Source: Gluconobacter cadivus (GTDB lineage Bacteria > Pseudomonadota > Alphaproteobacteria > Acetobacterales > Acetobacteraceae). Taken from it: a stretch of DNA of 64,000 nucleotides. Location: contig NZ_JABCQI010000012.1 of assembly GCF_015244745.1 (NCBI RefSeq), positions 1-64,000 on the forward strand, written 5' to 3'. Shown here piece after piece: positions 29,692 through 40,217 of the stretch (positions are counted from its first letter, which is position 1; each line of letters opens with the position of its first letter). The notes under the pieces were generated by a model, which was given only the letters and a program-made list of their open reading frames with translations, ran no database searches and was not told where the DNA came from. The position numbers and the translations under genes are program-made.

Positions 29692-32216
29692 CAGAATTCA
29701 GCCTTGAGCGTGCCATAATACTGGCGCGGCGCGCCAACGAGAAACGACTGATAGTCACCGGACATCGGAATTCCTGTCTCTCCCATCGTAGAAATATATT
29801 TCGTATTCGTCAGGTTATAGACGTTGAACTCGAACGTCAGGTTCTGCACAAAATTCAGGCTTTTGGAATATTTTCCAAGATTGCCGAAGCGATACCGGGC
29901 ACCCAGCGTTTCGATCCAGTAAGAAGGAATTTTCATATCCCCTGTATAGCTATAATTGCGCGTACCGAGGAACTGGGTATCGAGATGTGCGGAAAAATTC
30001 TGCCACTCGTAAGCCAGGCTGGCTTTATACATGAAGCGCGGATAGGCAACGATCTGCTGGCCTTTGATGTGATAGGTCGTTCCGGTTTCCGTAACGTTAT
30101 TGTCATAGGTCGCATGATTGTAACTGATACTGTTATACAGTGAGAGTCCTTTGACGGGCATCACTGTGAGCCCGGCATCCACACCGTTCATGGTCACGCC
30201 GCCGACGTTTGCAACCGTGGAAACGGGATTGACGATCGAACCCGACGTCACCTGCTGCAAACGATTGTGAAAATTCGTTCTATAGGCATATACCGACGCC
30301 AGTGCATATTTGTGCGTGAAGCGATACCCGACGGCAAAATTCCAGTCGGTTTCAGGCTTCAGTCCCCCATGCTGCAACAGCTGGTTATAGGCAGACTGCG
30401 AGACGGAAAAGGGCGACGCTCCTTCCTTGAACGCCTGAACAGGATAGGATTTTACATTTTCGGCAATATCGAAAAACAGCTCGTGATGCTTCAGGAAATG
30501 CCAGTCCCCGCTGAAATGCGGCAGAAACGCCCGGGCGGTCGTGATGCTGCCACCGGCAATCTGTCCAACGCCCGTATAACTCTCGTCATTGGCGTATTGT
30601 CCGCCTCTCACGGTCTGCAGAAGTGACTTGAAACCAAAATGCAGGGAAAGATTGGGAAGGACATGGTAAGTGTCCTGCACAAAAGCCGTAAAGCTGTTCG
30701 AATTAAAGTTCTGCCCCCATAGCGTGGCATATGGATCGGGAAGTTCTCCCACCGAATTAACAGGTTTGGCCTTTCCGGATTCCACATCCGAAAGCAATGG
30801 CTCCTCGTAAGCGAAACGCCCGACATCAGTATGAAAGTTTTCGTACCAGACGCCGCCACTGATATCATTATGTGCAATTTCATAATGAAGCGCAGAGGTA
30901 AAACCAAAACGCTGAGAGTGGGTTACGGTCGCCTGATCAATTAGCGGCGCGCCATTCGGGGAAGAAACATACGGGTTCGCCCATGTTCCACGCAAATACT
31001 GACCATGCCCATATACGACACTTTCCCACCTCAGACGGTCCGTCAGAGCCAGATTGGCCTTCAGGCCCCCAAGATAATCACGTTCGACCAGTGCGCCATC
31101 GTAATATGAGGCATCCCACGGATCGGACATCTTTGAATAACCCGGTGGCAATGCCCCTCCCGGCAGACCATTTGCCGAAAGCGCGGACAAATACGCTTTC
31201 CTGTAAGCATTGGGAGTTCCGTAGAAATTATCGATCCTGTATCCGCCGTTCTTCAGCATATCGAAGGACATATCCTGATACAGGTAACTCTGCGTCAGGT
31301 TGTAATCGAAGAAAGACGAAATACTGCTCCGTTCACCAATAGGTTGAACGAATTTTGCATTAACCTGCTGTCCAAACTGGTCGCCGCCCCCTTTCCATTT
31401 GTCCTGCGCGTTCCGCATGTAAGAGACGTAAAATCGCGTTCCGCTCTTGTTCAGATCGCCGCTATCCATTCTCAGGAACGTATGAAAACCGTTATTTGAA
31501 CCAAATGTCTGTGATGCAAGGCCACCCGCTTTGCGCTTAGGATCGGAGGAAATATATTCGACAGAACCACCCAGATTGCTTGTGCTGGCGACAGATTCAG
31601 CCCCGGCCCCCATGGAAACATCCAGACGTCCAACATTCTCAGCCGAAATGGCATTGACGGCATTGAGACCATTAAACGTATGGAACTCCTGATCGCCCAG
31701 CGGCATGCCATCCAGCGTCATGCCGATCTGATTTTGCAGAAAACCGTGCATATAAAACTGGGTAGACCAGGTATCCACACCCTGCGGATCGTCAGACTGG
31801 AACATTATACCCGGCTGACGTGCCAGAATCTTGAGTGGGTTGGTGCCAGGCACAGCATCTGCCAATGCTGCCGCTGATACCGTTGTAACGGCACCATGAG
31901 GAACATGCCGGGCCGTCACCTGCATATTCTCGCTTTCCAGTGCCTCACGCGCGGTGACGCGCCGGGCCCGTGCCGTCTTCGGGCGAGCAGGAACCGCCTG
32001 CGGTGTCTTGCCTGCATTATGATGGGTCGCAGTATGGGCCTGCGTCTTGGAAACGGCGGCCTGAGCTGAACAACAGGAAAATGCAGTCGTCGCGAGCACC
32101 CAGACAAGAAATGAAGACGCTCCTTTTCGTGCCTTGTCCGACTGGAGTCTCACTCCTGAAACGGGAAAACAACAGGTTTCATGGTCCGGTAATGGAATGT
32201 TATTTTTAGACATCAT
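29691..32216 (-). CDS. TonB-dependent outer-membrane receptor (second of three)
   Basis: Receptor of about 841 residues. The N-terminus carries a long segment and a hydrophobic signal-like stretch ending SCCSAQAAVS, then a basic alanine-rich linker and the TonB-proximal REALESENMQVTARH. Plug motifs follow (NQIGMTLDGMPLGDQEFHTFNG, AGAESVASTSNLGGSVEYIS), then a barrel that ends in YYGTLKAEF with the terminal F. The ATG pair at 32216/32213 is more likely than a start at 32294, whose first residues have no homology. It leads a minus-strand unit with the NCS1 permease and peptidase/deacylase genes, so it probably brings the same substrate through the outer membrane. Confidence 0.87.
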   Translation of the reverse strand: MMSKNNIPLPDHETCCFPVSGVRLQSDKARKGASSFLVWVLATTAFSCCSAQAAVSKTQAHTATHHNAGKTPQAVPARPKTARARRVTAREALESENMQVTARHVPHGAVTTVSAAALADAVPGTNPLKILARQPGIMFQSDDPQGVDTWSTQFYMHGFLQNQIGMTLDGMPLGDQEFHTFNGLNAVNAISAENVGRLDVSMGAGAESVASTSNLGGSVEYISSDPKRKAGGLASQTFGSNNGFHTFLRMDSGDLNKSGTRFYVSYMRNAQDKWKGGGDQFGQQVNAKFVQPIGERSSISSFFDYNLTQSYLYQDMSFDMLKNGGYRIDNFYGTPNAYRKAYLSALSANGLPGGALPPGYSKMSDPWDASYYDGALVERDYLGGLKANLALTDRLRWESVVYGHGQYLRGTWANPYVSSPNGAPLIDQATVTHSQRFGFTSALHYEIAHNDISGGVWYENFHTDVGRFAYEEPLLSDVESGKAKPVNSVGELPDPYATLWGQNFNSNSFTAFVQDTYHVLPNLSLHFGFKSLLQTVRGGQYANDESYTGVGQIAGGSITTARAFLPHFSGDWHFLKHHELFFDIAENVKSYPVQAFKEGASPFSVSQSAYNQLLQHGGLKPETDWNFAVGYRFTHKYALASVYAYRTNFHNRLQQVTSGSIVNPVSTVANVGGVTMNGVDAGLTVMPVKGLSLYNSISYNHATYDNNVTETGTTYHIKGQQIVAYPRFMYKASLAYEWQNFSAHLDTQFLGTRNYSYTGDMKIPSYWIETLGARYRFGNLGKYSKSLNFVQNLTFEFNVYNLTNTKYISTMGETGIPMSGDYQSFLVGAPRQYYGTLKAEF

Positions 32217-32574
32217 CTTCCCGTACTTTCCCAAAGCAGTCGTTGAGGAGACACGATCAGCCGCTGACAGGCCACAAAGAGAACTGAGAGGCATGTCGCC
32301 TTTTCAGATTAGACCATGTCATTCCAAAAAAGGGTTGTCTATGTCTATTCTGGTATCGAACCGATTTTTTACTCCCCATACTGTAGCCGACACCATTCAG
32401 ACGCCCCAGACCACCCTCTGGAAGATCCAGTTAAATCGCATTAAATCAATATTTTAATCCTCCTCCACCTCTTCAGAAGCAGCGCTCCCTCCCCCCTCTG
32501 AAAAAGCTATACAAAAGATCAGAAAAACAGCCTTATGATCCTTTCCAGCTCTGGATATCCCAAAGAATCTATGG

Positions 32575-32595
32575 TTGTCTTTACAAGATAGACAA
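32575..32595. promoter_or_regulatory. Candidate HutC-like operator before the aminotransferase gene
   Basis: TTGTCTTTACAA (32575-32586) is close to the TTGTATATACCA sites before hutU and hutI. The same stretch also forms an inverted repeat, TTGTCT-N9-AGACAA (to 32595). It is about 40 bases upstream of the aminotransferase start. The remaining 32217-32574 holds no supported gene and is the divergent leader between the receptor and this unit. Confidence 0.4.
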
Positions 32596-32625
32596 TACCC
32601 TCCTTTCTTCCCGTGGAGCCATCGC

Positions 32626-33780
32626 ATGACTGCCGCTTCTGACTGCCAGACATCTTCCCTCTCCCTGGCCCGGACTGAAGTCCGTCACCTCCCAGTCTAT
32701 AATGCCGGCCTATCGGAAGAGGCCGTCAGGGCAAAATACGGGGTTTCCCGGATTACCAAGCTGGGGAGCAACGAAAACCCTTATGGGCCGTCACCTGCTG
32801 CTCTGGGCCACTGGGCCGAAATTGCATCCAGCCTGTTCCGCTATCCGGATGCTTCCGCGGAGGGACTGCGGGAAGAGCTGTCACGACAGACCGGAATCGA
32901 CACAAACCGGATTGTTATCGGAAACGGGTCCGAACAGATTATCCGTATGATCTGCGAAGCCTTCCTGTCCCCCGCAGATCGCCTCGTCACGGTTCTACCC
33001 TCCTTCGGGCTGCATCTGATCTGGCCGCAAATGATGGGAGCCCGGGCAGAGGCGATTCCAATGACGCCGGAGGCCCGTTTCGATCTTCCTGCCCTGCATC
33101 AGGCCGTGACATCTGCCCCCCTCAAAGTCCTGATGTTCTCAAACCCCTCCAATCCCGTCGGCTGCATGATGACAGGCGATGCCATGCAGGGACTGATCGA
33201 TGCCTGCCCGGCGGACACGCTGATTGTCATTGATGAAGCGTACTGGGAATATGCGCGCTCCAGCCAGGATTATGCCGATAGTCTGTCCATTCTCGAAAAA
33301 CAGTCCCGCCCATGGATGGTTCTGAGAACCTTCTCGAAGGCTTACGGTCTGGCCGGACTGCGCGTTGGTTACGCGCTGACGTCTGATCCCGGACTTACGG
33401 CCGTCATGACGCGGGTCCGCGATCCGTTCAACAGCAATAGCGCAGCGCTGGAAATGGCCCGGTTGAGCCTGCTCGATCAGGACCACATGCTCAGGACGGT
33501 GGATTCAACCCTCACCGAAGGTCGTGCCCTGAAATCGGCTCTGGAAAAGCGCGGCTATTTCGTCGCACAGTCTTTCGCTAACTTCCTGTTCTTCGACGCA
33601 CGCGAATCTGCTTCAAATCTTGCAGGGCGTCTTCTCGAACACGGGATTATCGTCAAACCCTGGAAGGAAACAGGCTACGAGAACTGGATCCGGGTCAGCA
33701 TTGCGCGCTCTGAAGACAGTCATGCCTTTCTGCAGGCCTTCGACCATGTCCGCAAACCCTTACATTCTTCTGCAGCCTGA
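32626..33780 (+). CDS. HisC-like PLP aminotransferase within the hut island
   Basis: Fold-type I aminotransferase of about 384 residues, histidinol-phosphate aminotransferase branch. Marks are [13 protein letters not shown], the cofactor loop [24 protein letters not shown], the PLP lysine in [17 protein letters not shown], and the closing arginine of NWIRVSI. I chose the ATG at 32626 because GGAG lies 8 bases upstream. Sitting next to two hydroxyacid dehydrogenases and hutD rather than his biosynthetic genes, it may transaminate histidine or an aromatic amino acid to imidazolepyruvate-like oxo acids. A true HisC role is possible but the neighbours argue against it. Confidence 0.8.
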   Translation: MTAASDCQTSSLSLARTEVRHLPVYNAGLSEEAVRAKYGVSRITKLGSNENPYGPSPAALGHWAEIASSLFRYPDASAEGLREELSRQTGIDTNRIVIGNGSEQIIRMICEAFLSPADRLVTVLPSFGLHLIWPQMMGARAEAIPMTPEARFDLPALHQAVTSAPLKVLMFSNPSNPVGCMMTGDAMQGLIDACPADTLIVIDEAYWEYARSSQDYADSLSILEKQSRPWMVLRTFSKAYGLAGLRVGYALTSDPGLTAVMTRVRDPFNSNSAALEMARLSLLDQDHMLRTVDSTLTEGRALKSALEKRGYFVAQSFANFLFFDARESASNLAGRLLEHGIIVKPWKETGYENWIRVSIARSEDSHAFLQAFDHVRKPLHSSAA

Positions 33781-33793
33781 AAAGGAAAGCGCC

Positions 33794-35200
33794 ATGATCG
33801 GTTCTTCCGCCGCCGAACGCGCCGCCCGGCGTCTCACCCCTCTTTTCGGAGATCGCCTGACGGCCAACGCGACGGTCCGGGAGCATCACGCTCATGGAGA
33901 AGGGTGGCGTCACCCGGATCAGACCCTCCTGCCGGCTTATGTTCTGTTCGCCCGCACCACGCAGGACGTGTCGGACGCCTTGAAAATCTGTCATGAGGAA
34001 AACGTTCCCGTCATTCCCTTCGGCGGCGGAACCTCTCTTGAAGGACAGCTCACACCTGTTCCGGAGTGCATCAGTCTCGATCTTTCCATGATGACGGACA
34101 TCCTCGATGTCTCGACCGAAAACCTGACATGTCGCGTTCAGGCTGGTGTGACACGGCAGGATCTGAACCTCCATTTACGGACACAGGGCCTCTTCTTCCC
34201 GGTCGATCCCGGCGGAGAGGCAACCTTTGGTGGAATGTGCGCCACCCGGGCCTCCGGAACCGGTGCCATGCGTTATGGCACCATGCGGGCGAATGTCCTG
34301 GGCCTGACGGCCGTTCTGGCCGATGGGCGCATCCTTCATACAGGCGGTGCCGTCCGCAAGGCTGCCACGGGCTATGATTTGACCGGCCTGCTCATCGGCT
34401 CGGAAGGTACGCTGGCCGTGATTACGGAAGTGCAGGCGCAACTCCATCCCATCCCCGAAGCCGTAGGCGCTGCGGTCTGCCAGTTTCCAACACTGGCCAG
34501 CGCCGTGGAAACGGCCGTTCTTGTCATCCAGTGCGGTCTGACTGTCGGACGGATGGAACTGCTCGACGACGTCCAGATGGATGCCTGCATTCAGTATTCC
34601 CATCTTGAGGGCTATGAGGCCCTCCCCACCATGTTCTTCGAACTGACAGGTTCACCCGCCAGTGTTGCGGAACAGGAAGCCGTGCTGCGAGATCTTGTGG
34701 AAGGTCAGGGCGGACAGTCTTTCCGCTGGGCCACCGCTACTGAAGAACGTAACAGTCTCTGGAAAGCACGCCATGATGCTTTCTGGGCCTGTATGGCGTA
34801 TCGCCCCGGTTACAAAGGCATCACAACCGACGCCATTGTCCCCATTGCTGCCCTGACGGAACTCATGACAGGCGCCAGATCCGATATTGACGCTTCCGGC
34901 CTGCTAGCCCCCATTGTCGGCCATGTCGGTGACGGCAATTTCCACACTGTCATTCTGATCCCGCCCAATGACGCGGATGCCGAAAAACGTGCCCTCGAAC
35001 TGGACCATAAAATCATCCGCCGCGCCCTCTCACTCGGCGGTTCCGCTAGTGGCGAACACGGGATCGGTCTCGCAAAGCAGCTCTTCATGACAGAAGAGCA
35101 CGACCCCGCAGCCCTCTCCGTCATGCGCGCCATTAAAACCGCTCTGGACCCGAAGAATATTCTCAACCCCGGAAAACTCGTTCCCGCAGACGCCCCATGA
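33794..35200 (+). CDS. FAD-linked D-2-hydroxyacid dehydrogenase (DLD/GlcD type)
   Basis: Flavoprotein of about 468 residues in the D-lactate/glycolate dehydrogenase family. The FAD_binding_4 domain shows IPFGGGTSLEGQLTP, VDPGGEATFGGMCATRASGT and GSEGTLAVITEV. The C-terminal FAD-oxidase domain shows VGHVGDGNFHTVIL and SGEHGIGLAKQ. No Fe-S cysteine motifs are present, so electrons probably go to quinone or cytochrome. The real start is the ATG at 33794 after AAGGAAAG, 13 bases past the aminotransferase stop; an upstream frame that reaches back to 33620 is a shadow. It may oxidise D-imidazolelactate, D-lactate or similar to the oxo acid. Confidence 0.85.
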   Translation: MIGSSAAERAARRLTPLFGDRLTANATVREHHAHGEGWRHPDQTLLPAYVLFARTTQDVSDALKICHEENVPVIPFGGGTSLEGQLTPVPECISLDLSMMTDILDVSTENLTCRVQAGVTRQDLNLHLRTQGLFFPVDPGGEATFGGMCATRASGTGAMRYGTMRANVLGLTAVLADGRILHTGGAVRKAATGYDLTGLLIGSEGTLAVITEVQAQLHPIPEAVGAAVCQFPTLASAVETAVLVIQCGLTVGRMELLDDVQMDACIQYSHLEGYEALPTMFFELTGSPASVAEQEAVLRDLVEGQGGQSFRWATATEERNSLWKARHDAFWACMAYRPGYKGITTDAIVPIAALTELMTGARSDIDASGLLAPIVGHVGDGNFHTVILIPPNDADAEKRALELDHKIIRRALSLGGSASGEHGIGLAKQLFMTEEHDPAALSVMRAIKTALDPKNILNPGKLVPADAP

Positions 35201-35730
35201 CCTTGCGCCACATCCGTCTGAACAGCCTCCCCGGCACCCTTTGGAAGAACGGCGCTGGCACAACCCGACTGCTGATTGAACGGCCTGAATGGCGACTGAG
35301 CGTCGCCACCATAAGCCGGGCTGCGCCATTCTCCAGCTTCCCGGGTCTGTTCAGACAAATGGGACTTCTGGCGGGAAATGGCGTTCGTCTTCTTCCCGCG
35401 TCCGACGCACCGCCTCTTGTTTTAGGCCAACCCGGTGACCTCATCCAGTTTGACGGAACCCTGCCGCTGACGGGTACACCTCTTGACGGTCCGGTCGAGG
35501 TTCTGAACCTCATGCGTCCTGCGGACAGAAACGGTCCGAACCTGATCACGATCACACCAGAAAATCCCCCGGCGGGGAGCCTGCGGGGTTTTATCCCCGT
35601 CACGGGAGAGTGGAACGTCCTGACGCACCAGCAGCACGACACACTCGCTCCTGGCGACATTTTTCTTAGCGAAACTCCGTTTGAACTGACCATCCTGAAA
35701 CCGGGTCAGATCGCCTACGGTATCAGCTGA
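35197..35730 (+). CDS. hutD: HutD-family protein
   Basis: Cupin-fold protein of 177 residues (HutD/Ves). It begins with RLNSLPGTLWKNGAGTTRLL, the family signature, and carries two cupin halves. HutD has no proven enzyme activity; in Pseudomonas it is linked to tuning of hut expression. It is joined to the D-hydroxyacid dehydrogenase gene by a 4-base overlap and runs tail-to-tail into the L-hydroxyacid dehydrogenase gene with an 8-base overlap. Its presence ties this plus-strand unit to histidine use. Confidence 0.88.
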   Translation: MTLRHIRLNSLPGTLWKNGAGTTRLLIERPEWRLSVATISRAAPFSSFPGLFRQMGLLAGNGVRLLPASDAPPLVLGQPGDLIQFDGTLPLTGTPLDGPVEVLNLMRPADRNGPNLITITPENPPAGSLRGFIPVTGEWNVLTHQQHDTLAPGDIFLSETPFELTILKPGQIAYGIS

Positions 35731-36868
35731 CAGACCGAAGCATCGCCCTGCCTTGAGAGCGAAGCGACACAAGATCGACCATCCCGCCCAGACGCAGGAC
35801 ATCGCGGATCTCGTCGCCCAGCCCGTTCACCAGACTGCGACCCCCTCTCTCGCCCCCCGCGGCAAGCGCCCAGGCCCAGGGGCGCCCGATCCCTACGGCC
35901 TGAGCACCCAGCGCCAAAGCGGTGACAACATCCCCACCCCAGCGGACACCTCCGTCCAGAATGATCTCCGTCTCACCCTTCAGGGCTTCGGCAATATCCG
36001 GCAGGACGGAAAGCGATGACGGGGCCGGGTCCATCTGCCGTCCCCCATGATTGGAGATGATGACCGTCTGCGCGCCCGCTTTCTGACAGGCCAGCGCATC
36101 GCCCGCATCCATGATTCCCTTGACAGCAAGATGCCCCGGCCAGACAGAGCGCAGCCACTCCAGATCCTTCCAGGTCAGGGTTGGATCAATCTGGGACGCC
36201 GCATTTCTTGCCTGTTCCATCAGCGTGCTCCCCATGCCGTAGGGCGCCAGATTGCCGATTTTCGGCATCCCGTTCCTCAGCATCCCCGCCGTCCAGCGCG
36301 GATGCGTGGCCATGGACAGGATATGCCGCAGGGACGGACGCGTCAGATTGCGAAAACCATTGCGGACGTCGCGCAGCCGGAGCGGCGTGATCGGCGTATC
36401 AACCGTCAGGATGATGGTCCGGATGCCGCAGTCCTCCGCCCGACGCAGCATGTCGCGAGTAATCCCCCGGTCGCGAAAGACATAAATCTGTGCCGCGAGC
36501 GTTACCCCCGGCACCCGGGAGAGCGTCTCCAGCGACTGGATGGCGAATGTAGACACCGCCATCGGCAAACCCGCCGAAGCCGCGACCCGCGCAGCCCGGA
36601 GTTCGCCGTCCGGACACATGAGGCCGCCAAACCCCAGCGGTGCGAACATGAAGGGAAGCCGGTGCGTGCTTCCCAGAAAAGGCGCGGACAGATCGCAGGC
36701 TGAAACATCAACCAGACATTTCGGAACAACCGCCCAGCGGTCAAAGGCCAGACGATTGGCGCGGACGGTACGCTCCGAGTGAGAACCGCCATTTACATAA
36801 TCACGAAAAATACGGGGAAGAACTTTATCAGCCCGACGATGCAGCGCCGCGATGCCGTGATAGTTCAT
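35723..36868 (-). CDS. FMN-dependent L-2-hydroxyacid dehydrogenase/oxidase (LldD-like)
   Basis: Alpha/beta-barrel flavoenzyme of about 381 residues. Marks are FDRWAVVPKCLVDVS, the FMN-contacting AAQIYVFRDR, LTVDTPI, WKDLEWLRS, the active-site ISNHGGRQMDPAPSS with histidine and arginine, and LDGGVRWGGDVVTALALGA. The ATG at 36868 has GGGAG 10 bases upstream. It is 22 bases downstream of hutH and so forms the hutU-hutH-lldD-like unit. Together with the D-type enzyme it would allow both enantiomers of a hydroxyacid, perhaps imidazolelactate, to be oxidised. Lactate oxidation cannot be excluded; acetic acid bacteria commonly carry such enzymes. Confidence 0.86.
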   Translation of the reverse strand: MNYHGIAALHRRADKVLPRIFRDYVNGGSHSERTVRANRLAFDRWAVVPKCLVDVSACDLSAPFLGSTHRLPFMFAPLGFGGLMCPDGELRAARVAASAGLPMAVSTFAIQSLETLSRVPGVTLAAQIYVFRDRGITRDMLRRAEDCGIRTIILTVDTPITPLRLRDVRNGFRNLTRPSLRHILSMATHPRWTAGMLRNGMPKIGNLAPYGMGSTLMEQARNAASQIDPTLTWKDLEWLRSVWPGHLAVKGIMDAGDALACQKAGAQTVIISNHGGRQMDPAPSSLSVLPDIAEALKGETEIILDGGVRWGGDVVTALALGAQAVGIGRPWAWALAAGGERGGRSLVNGLGDEIRDVLRLGGMVDLVSLRSQGRAMLRSVS

Positions 36869-36890
36869 CCCCGTTATTCTCCCGATCTGA

Positions 36891-38438
36891 TCAGTCTTCA
36901 AAAACAGGCAGGGGGACACCCGACCCCACACAGTCTTTCAGAGCGCCGTCAATGATGAGCGTACGGGCCGCTTCCATATCCGGCGTAAACAGGCGGTCCT
37001 GCGCAAAGAAAGGCACAGTTTTCCGCAATGTCTTCGCGACGGCAAGCAGTGGCGAAGATGTTTCAAGGGGGGCCAGGAAATCAAGCCCCTGTACGGCCGC
37101 CAGATATTCAACCGCAATGATCGTCCGGACATTATCCACGATATCGCCGACACGACGCGCGGCAAACGTCGCCATGGAGACGTGATCCTCCTGATTGGCC
37201 GACGTCGGCAGACTGTCCACGCTCGCCGGATGGGCCAGAGTCTTGTTTTCGGACGCCAGGGCCGCAGCCGTGACCTGTGCGATCATGAAGCCCGAATTCA
37301 ACCCGCTGTCCTGCACCAGAAATGGCGGAAGGCCACTCATCTGCGCATCGACCAGCAGCGCCAGACGCCGCTCTGCAATCGCGCCCACTTCGGACACGGC
37401 AATCGCCATGAGATCCGCAACAATGGCCACAGGCTCGGCATGGAAATTACCACCCGAAATCATTTCGTCCGTATCCGGGAAATGGATCGGGTTGTCCGAA
37501 ACCGCATTCGCCTCGATCACCAGAACCCGCGCCGCCTGACGCAGATTGTCCAGACACGCTCCCATGACCTGAGGCTGACACCGCAGGCAGTATGGGTCCT
37601 GAACGCGCTCGTCATCTTCAAGATGCGACGCGCGGATGGCAGAGCCTTGCATCAGCGAACGATAAACCGCGGCGCACTCGATCTGTCCCCTCTGTCCGCG
37701 CAGTTCATGCAAACGCGGATCGAATGGCGCATCCGTGCCGCGTGCCGCATCAAGCGTCAGGCCGCCTGTAATGAGAGCCGCGTGAAACAGACGCTCGGCA
37801 TCCAGAAGCGCTGCAATCGCCAGCGCCGTAGAGGCCTGCGTGCCATTCAGAAGAGCCAGACCTTCCTTGGCTCCCAGAACCAGAGGTTCAAGTCCGGCAG
37901 CTTTCAGAGCCTCGTCACCCTTCAGGCGCTGCCCCTCATAAAATGCCTCACCTTCGCCGATCACCACGGCCGACATATGCGCCAGCGGAGCCAGATCGCC
38001 CGAAGCCCCGACCGATCCCTTTTCCGGAATGACGGGCACAACCCCCCGGTTCAGCATGTCCAGCAGAAGCTGCACGATCTGCGGACGCACACCCGAATAG
38101 CCGCGCGCCAGTCCATTGGCCTTGAGCAGCAGGATGAGCCGGACCACACGCTCCGGCATCGGCTGGCCGATCCCCGCAGCATGGCTCAGCACCAGATTGC
38201 GCTGAAGATCCCGCAGGCGATCATCGGGAATACGGGTCTTCGCGAGTTTTCCGAAACCCGTATTCACCCCATAAACCGGCTCGCCACGCCCGACGATACG
38301 CTCCACGGATTCTGCTGCACGTTGCAGAACCTCGAAGGTCGCATCGTCAAGGCGAACATCCATCTGCCCGAAATAGAAGCCCCGCAGATCGCTAAGCGTG
38401 ATCTTGCCAGGCGTGAGTGTAAAAATGCTGGTCGTCAT
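36891..38438 (-). CDS. hutH: Histidine ammonia-lyase
   Basis: Histidase of 515 residues that removes ammonia from L-histidine to give urocanate. The self-made MIO cofactor triad ASG is at residues 145-147 within [15 protein letters not shown]. The catalytic tyrosine lies in [12 protein letters not shown], with [13 protein letters not shown] and [10 protein letters not shown] further along. Length and motif order are those of known HutH. It starts 7 bases after hutU, so both are co-translated from the HutC-controlled promoter. There is a long antisense open frame over this gene; it has no homology and is a codon-bias shadow. Confidence 0.96.
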   Translation of the reverse strand: MTTSIFTLTPGKITLSDLRGFYFGQMDVRLDDATFEVLQRAAESVERIVGRGEPVYGVNTGFGKLAKTRIPDDRLRDLQRNLVLSHAAGIGQPMPERVVRLILLLKANGLARGYSGVRPQIVQLLLDMLNRGVVPVIPEKGSVGASGDLAPLAHMSAVVIGEGEAFYEGQRLKGDEALKAAGLEPLVLGAKEGLALLNGTQASTALAIAALLDAERLFHAALITGGLTLDAARGTDAPFDPRLHELRGQRGQIECAAVYRSLMQGSAIRASHLEDDERVQDPYCLRCQPQVMGACLDNLRQAARVLVIEANAVSDNPIHFPDTDEMISGGNFHAEPVAIVADLMAIAVSEVGAIAERRLALLVDAQMSGLPPFLVQDSGLNSGFMIAQVTAAALASENKTLAHPASVDSLPTSANQEDHVSMATFAARRVGDIVDNVRTIIAVEYLAAVQGLDFLAPLETSSPLLAVAKTLRKTVPFFAQDRLFTPDMEAARTLIIDGALKDCVGSGVPLPVFED

Positions 38439-38445
38439 GATGGTC

Positions 38446-40131
38446 TCAGGCTCCGCGCGTGATCATGGGAAGGTCGAGGCCCTTCTCGCGGGCGCAATCT
38501 GTTGCAATATCGTAACCGGCATCCGCATGTCGCATGACCCCCGTAGCCGGGTCGTTCCACAACACCCGTTCCAGACGCCGCGCCGCATCGGGCGTACCGT
38601 CCGCTACGATCACCATACCGGAATGCTGGGAGAAGCCCATGCCGACGCCGCCACCATGGTGCAGCGACACCCAGGTCGCGCCCGATGCCGTGTTCAGAAG
38701 TGCATTCAGCAGCGGCCAGTCGGACACGGCATCCGATCCGTCCCGCATACTCTCGGTTTCACGGTTCGGACTGGCGACCGAACCACTGTCCAGATGATCA
38801 CGACCGATCACGATCGGGCCCTTGAGTTCGCCACTGGCAACCATTTCGTTGAACGCCAGCCCGAGGCGGTGACGGTCCCCCAGACCAACCCAGCAGATAC
38901 GCGAGGGCAGTCCCTGAAAGTGGATCTTTTCCCGTGCCATATCGAGCCAGTTGTGAAGATGCTTATCGTCTGGCAGCAGCTCTTTGACCTTCTGGTCCGT
39001 CTTGAAGATGTCTTCCGGATCTCCCGAAAGCGCAGCCCAGCGGAACGGACCGATACCCCGACAGAACAGCGGTCGGATATAGGCCGGCACGAAGCCCGGA
39101 AAGGCAAAGGCGTCTTCCAGACCCTCATCAAAAGCCATCTGGCGGATGTTGTTGCCGTAATCGAAGGTCGGAATACCCTGACGGTGGAATGCCACCATGG
39201 CTTCAACCTGAAGCCGCATGGACTCCCGCGCGGCTTTCTCGACTGCCGCCGGATTAGTAATCCGCATCTTTTCAGCCTGCTCCAGCGACCACCCTGCCGG
39301 CAGATAGCCATTCAGCGGATCATGCGCAGAGGTCTGATCCGTCACGCCATCCGGACGAATGCCGCGCCGCACCAGTTCAGGGAAGACTTCCGCGGCATTT
39401 CCGAGAAGCCCCACGGAAACCGCCTCACCTTTCGCACAGGCATCCTGAATGATGGCCAGAGCCTCATCAAGCGTATCGACCTGACGATCCAGATATCCCG
39501 TCTCCAGACGCTTGCGGATACGGGACGGTTCACATTCAACCGCCAGCATGGACGCACCGGCCATGACAGCCGCCAGAGGCTGCGCGCCACTCATGCCGCC
39601 CAGACCGCCCGTCAGGATCCAACGCCCTTTCAGGCTGCCGCCATAATACTGGCGTCCCATTTCCACGAAGGTCTCGTATGTCCCCTGAACGATGCCCTGC
39701 GAGCCGATATAGATCCACGACCCTGCCGTCATCTGCCCATACATCATGAGCCCGGCCCGATCGAGTTCGTTGAACTTCTCCCAGGTGGCCCAGTGCGGCA
39801 CGAGATTGGAGTTCGCGATCAGCACACGCGGGGCATCCGCATGCGTCCGGAACACACCAACCGGCTTACCGGACTGCACCAGAAGCGTCTGGTCATCTTC
39901 CAGATCGCGCAGCGCCTCGACAATCCTGTCGTAGCAGTCCCAGTTTCGGGCAGCCCGACCGATGCCGCCATAAACAACGAGTTCGGATGGCTTTTCCGCG
40001 ACCTCGGGATCCAGATTGTTCATCAGCATTCTGAGGGCCGCCTCTGTTTGCCAGCTTTTTGCCGAACGCTCAGGGCCAATCGGGGCGCGGATGACACGAT
40101 CATTCGAAAGGCGGTTGCCGGGATCACTCAT
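38446..40131 (-). CDS. hutU: Urocanate hydratase
   Basis: NAD-dependent urocanase of about 561 residues that hydrates urocanate to imidazolonepropionate. [16 protein letters not shown], the NAD site [22 protein letters not shown], and the catalytic cysteine region [17 protein letters not shown] are present. I favour the ATG at 40131 ([10 protein letters not shown]), with AGGA about 9 bases upstream; one at 40140 is an alternative. It is the first gene of the hutU-hutH-lldD-like unit, with an ACTTGTATATACCA site starting 19 bases upstream of the ATG. The protein is cytoplasmic. Confidence 0.96.
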   Translation of the reverse strand: MSDPGNRLSNDRVIRAPIGPERSAKSWQTEAALRMLMNNLDPEVAEKPSELVVYGGIGRAARNWDCYDRIVEALRDLEDDQTLLVQSGKPVGVFRTHADAPRVLIANSNLVPHWATWEKFNELDRAGLMMYGQMTAGSWIYIGSQGIVQGTYETFVEMGRQYYGGSLKGRWILTGGLGGMSGAQPLAAVMAGASMLAVECEPSRIRKRLETGYLDRQVDTLDEALAIIQDACAKGEAVSVGLLGNAAEVFPELVRRGIRPDGVTDQTSAHDPLNGYLPAGWSLEQAEKMRITNPAAVEKAARESMRLQVEAMVAFHRQGIPTFDYGNNIRQMAFDEGLEDAFAFPGFVPAYIRPLFCRGIGPFRWAALSGDPEDIFKTDQKVKELLPDDKHLHNWLDMAREKIHFQGLPSRICWVGLGDRHRLGLAFNEMVASGELKGPIVIGRDHLDSGSVASPNRETESMRDGSDAVSDWPLLNALLNTASGATWVSLHHGGGVGMGFSQHSGMVIVADGTPDAARRLERVLWNDPATGVMRHADAGYDIATDCAREKGLDLPMITRGA

Positions 40132-40149
40132 GGGCTTCATCCTGTATGA

Positions 40150-40163
40150 ACTTGTATATACCA
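40150..40163. promoter_or_regulatory. HutC-type operator before hutU
   Basis: ACTTGTATATACCA, containing the GT-N-TA-N-AC core of GntR/HutC-family sites, lies 19-32 bases upstream of the hutU start. The same 14 bases recur at 42496-42509 between hutF and hutI. Confidence 0.75.
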
Positions 40164-40217
40164 ATACTCAAATCGCTCTGCGGAATTGTCAATCCATTTA
40201 TGAAATGACATCGGGAT

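Noticed and set aside
33620-33793. N-terminal extension of the D-hydroxyacid dehydrogenase
   Set aside because: It overlaps the aminotransferase gene; the ATG at 33794 has a good AAGGA site and begins the conserved part.
37182-38462. A 426-codon plus-strand open frame
   Set aside because: Antisense shadow of hutH with no recognisable domain.
38398-40149. A 583-codon plus-strand open frame
   Set aside because: It lies antisense to hutU, which is certain; the translation is rich in H and R with no family motifs, as expected of a codon-bias shadow.
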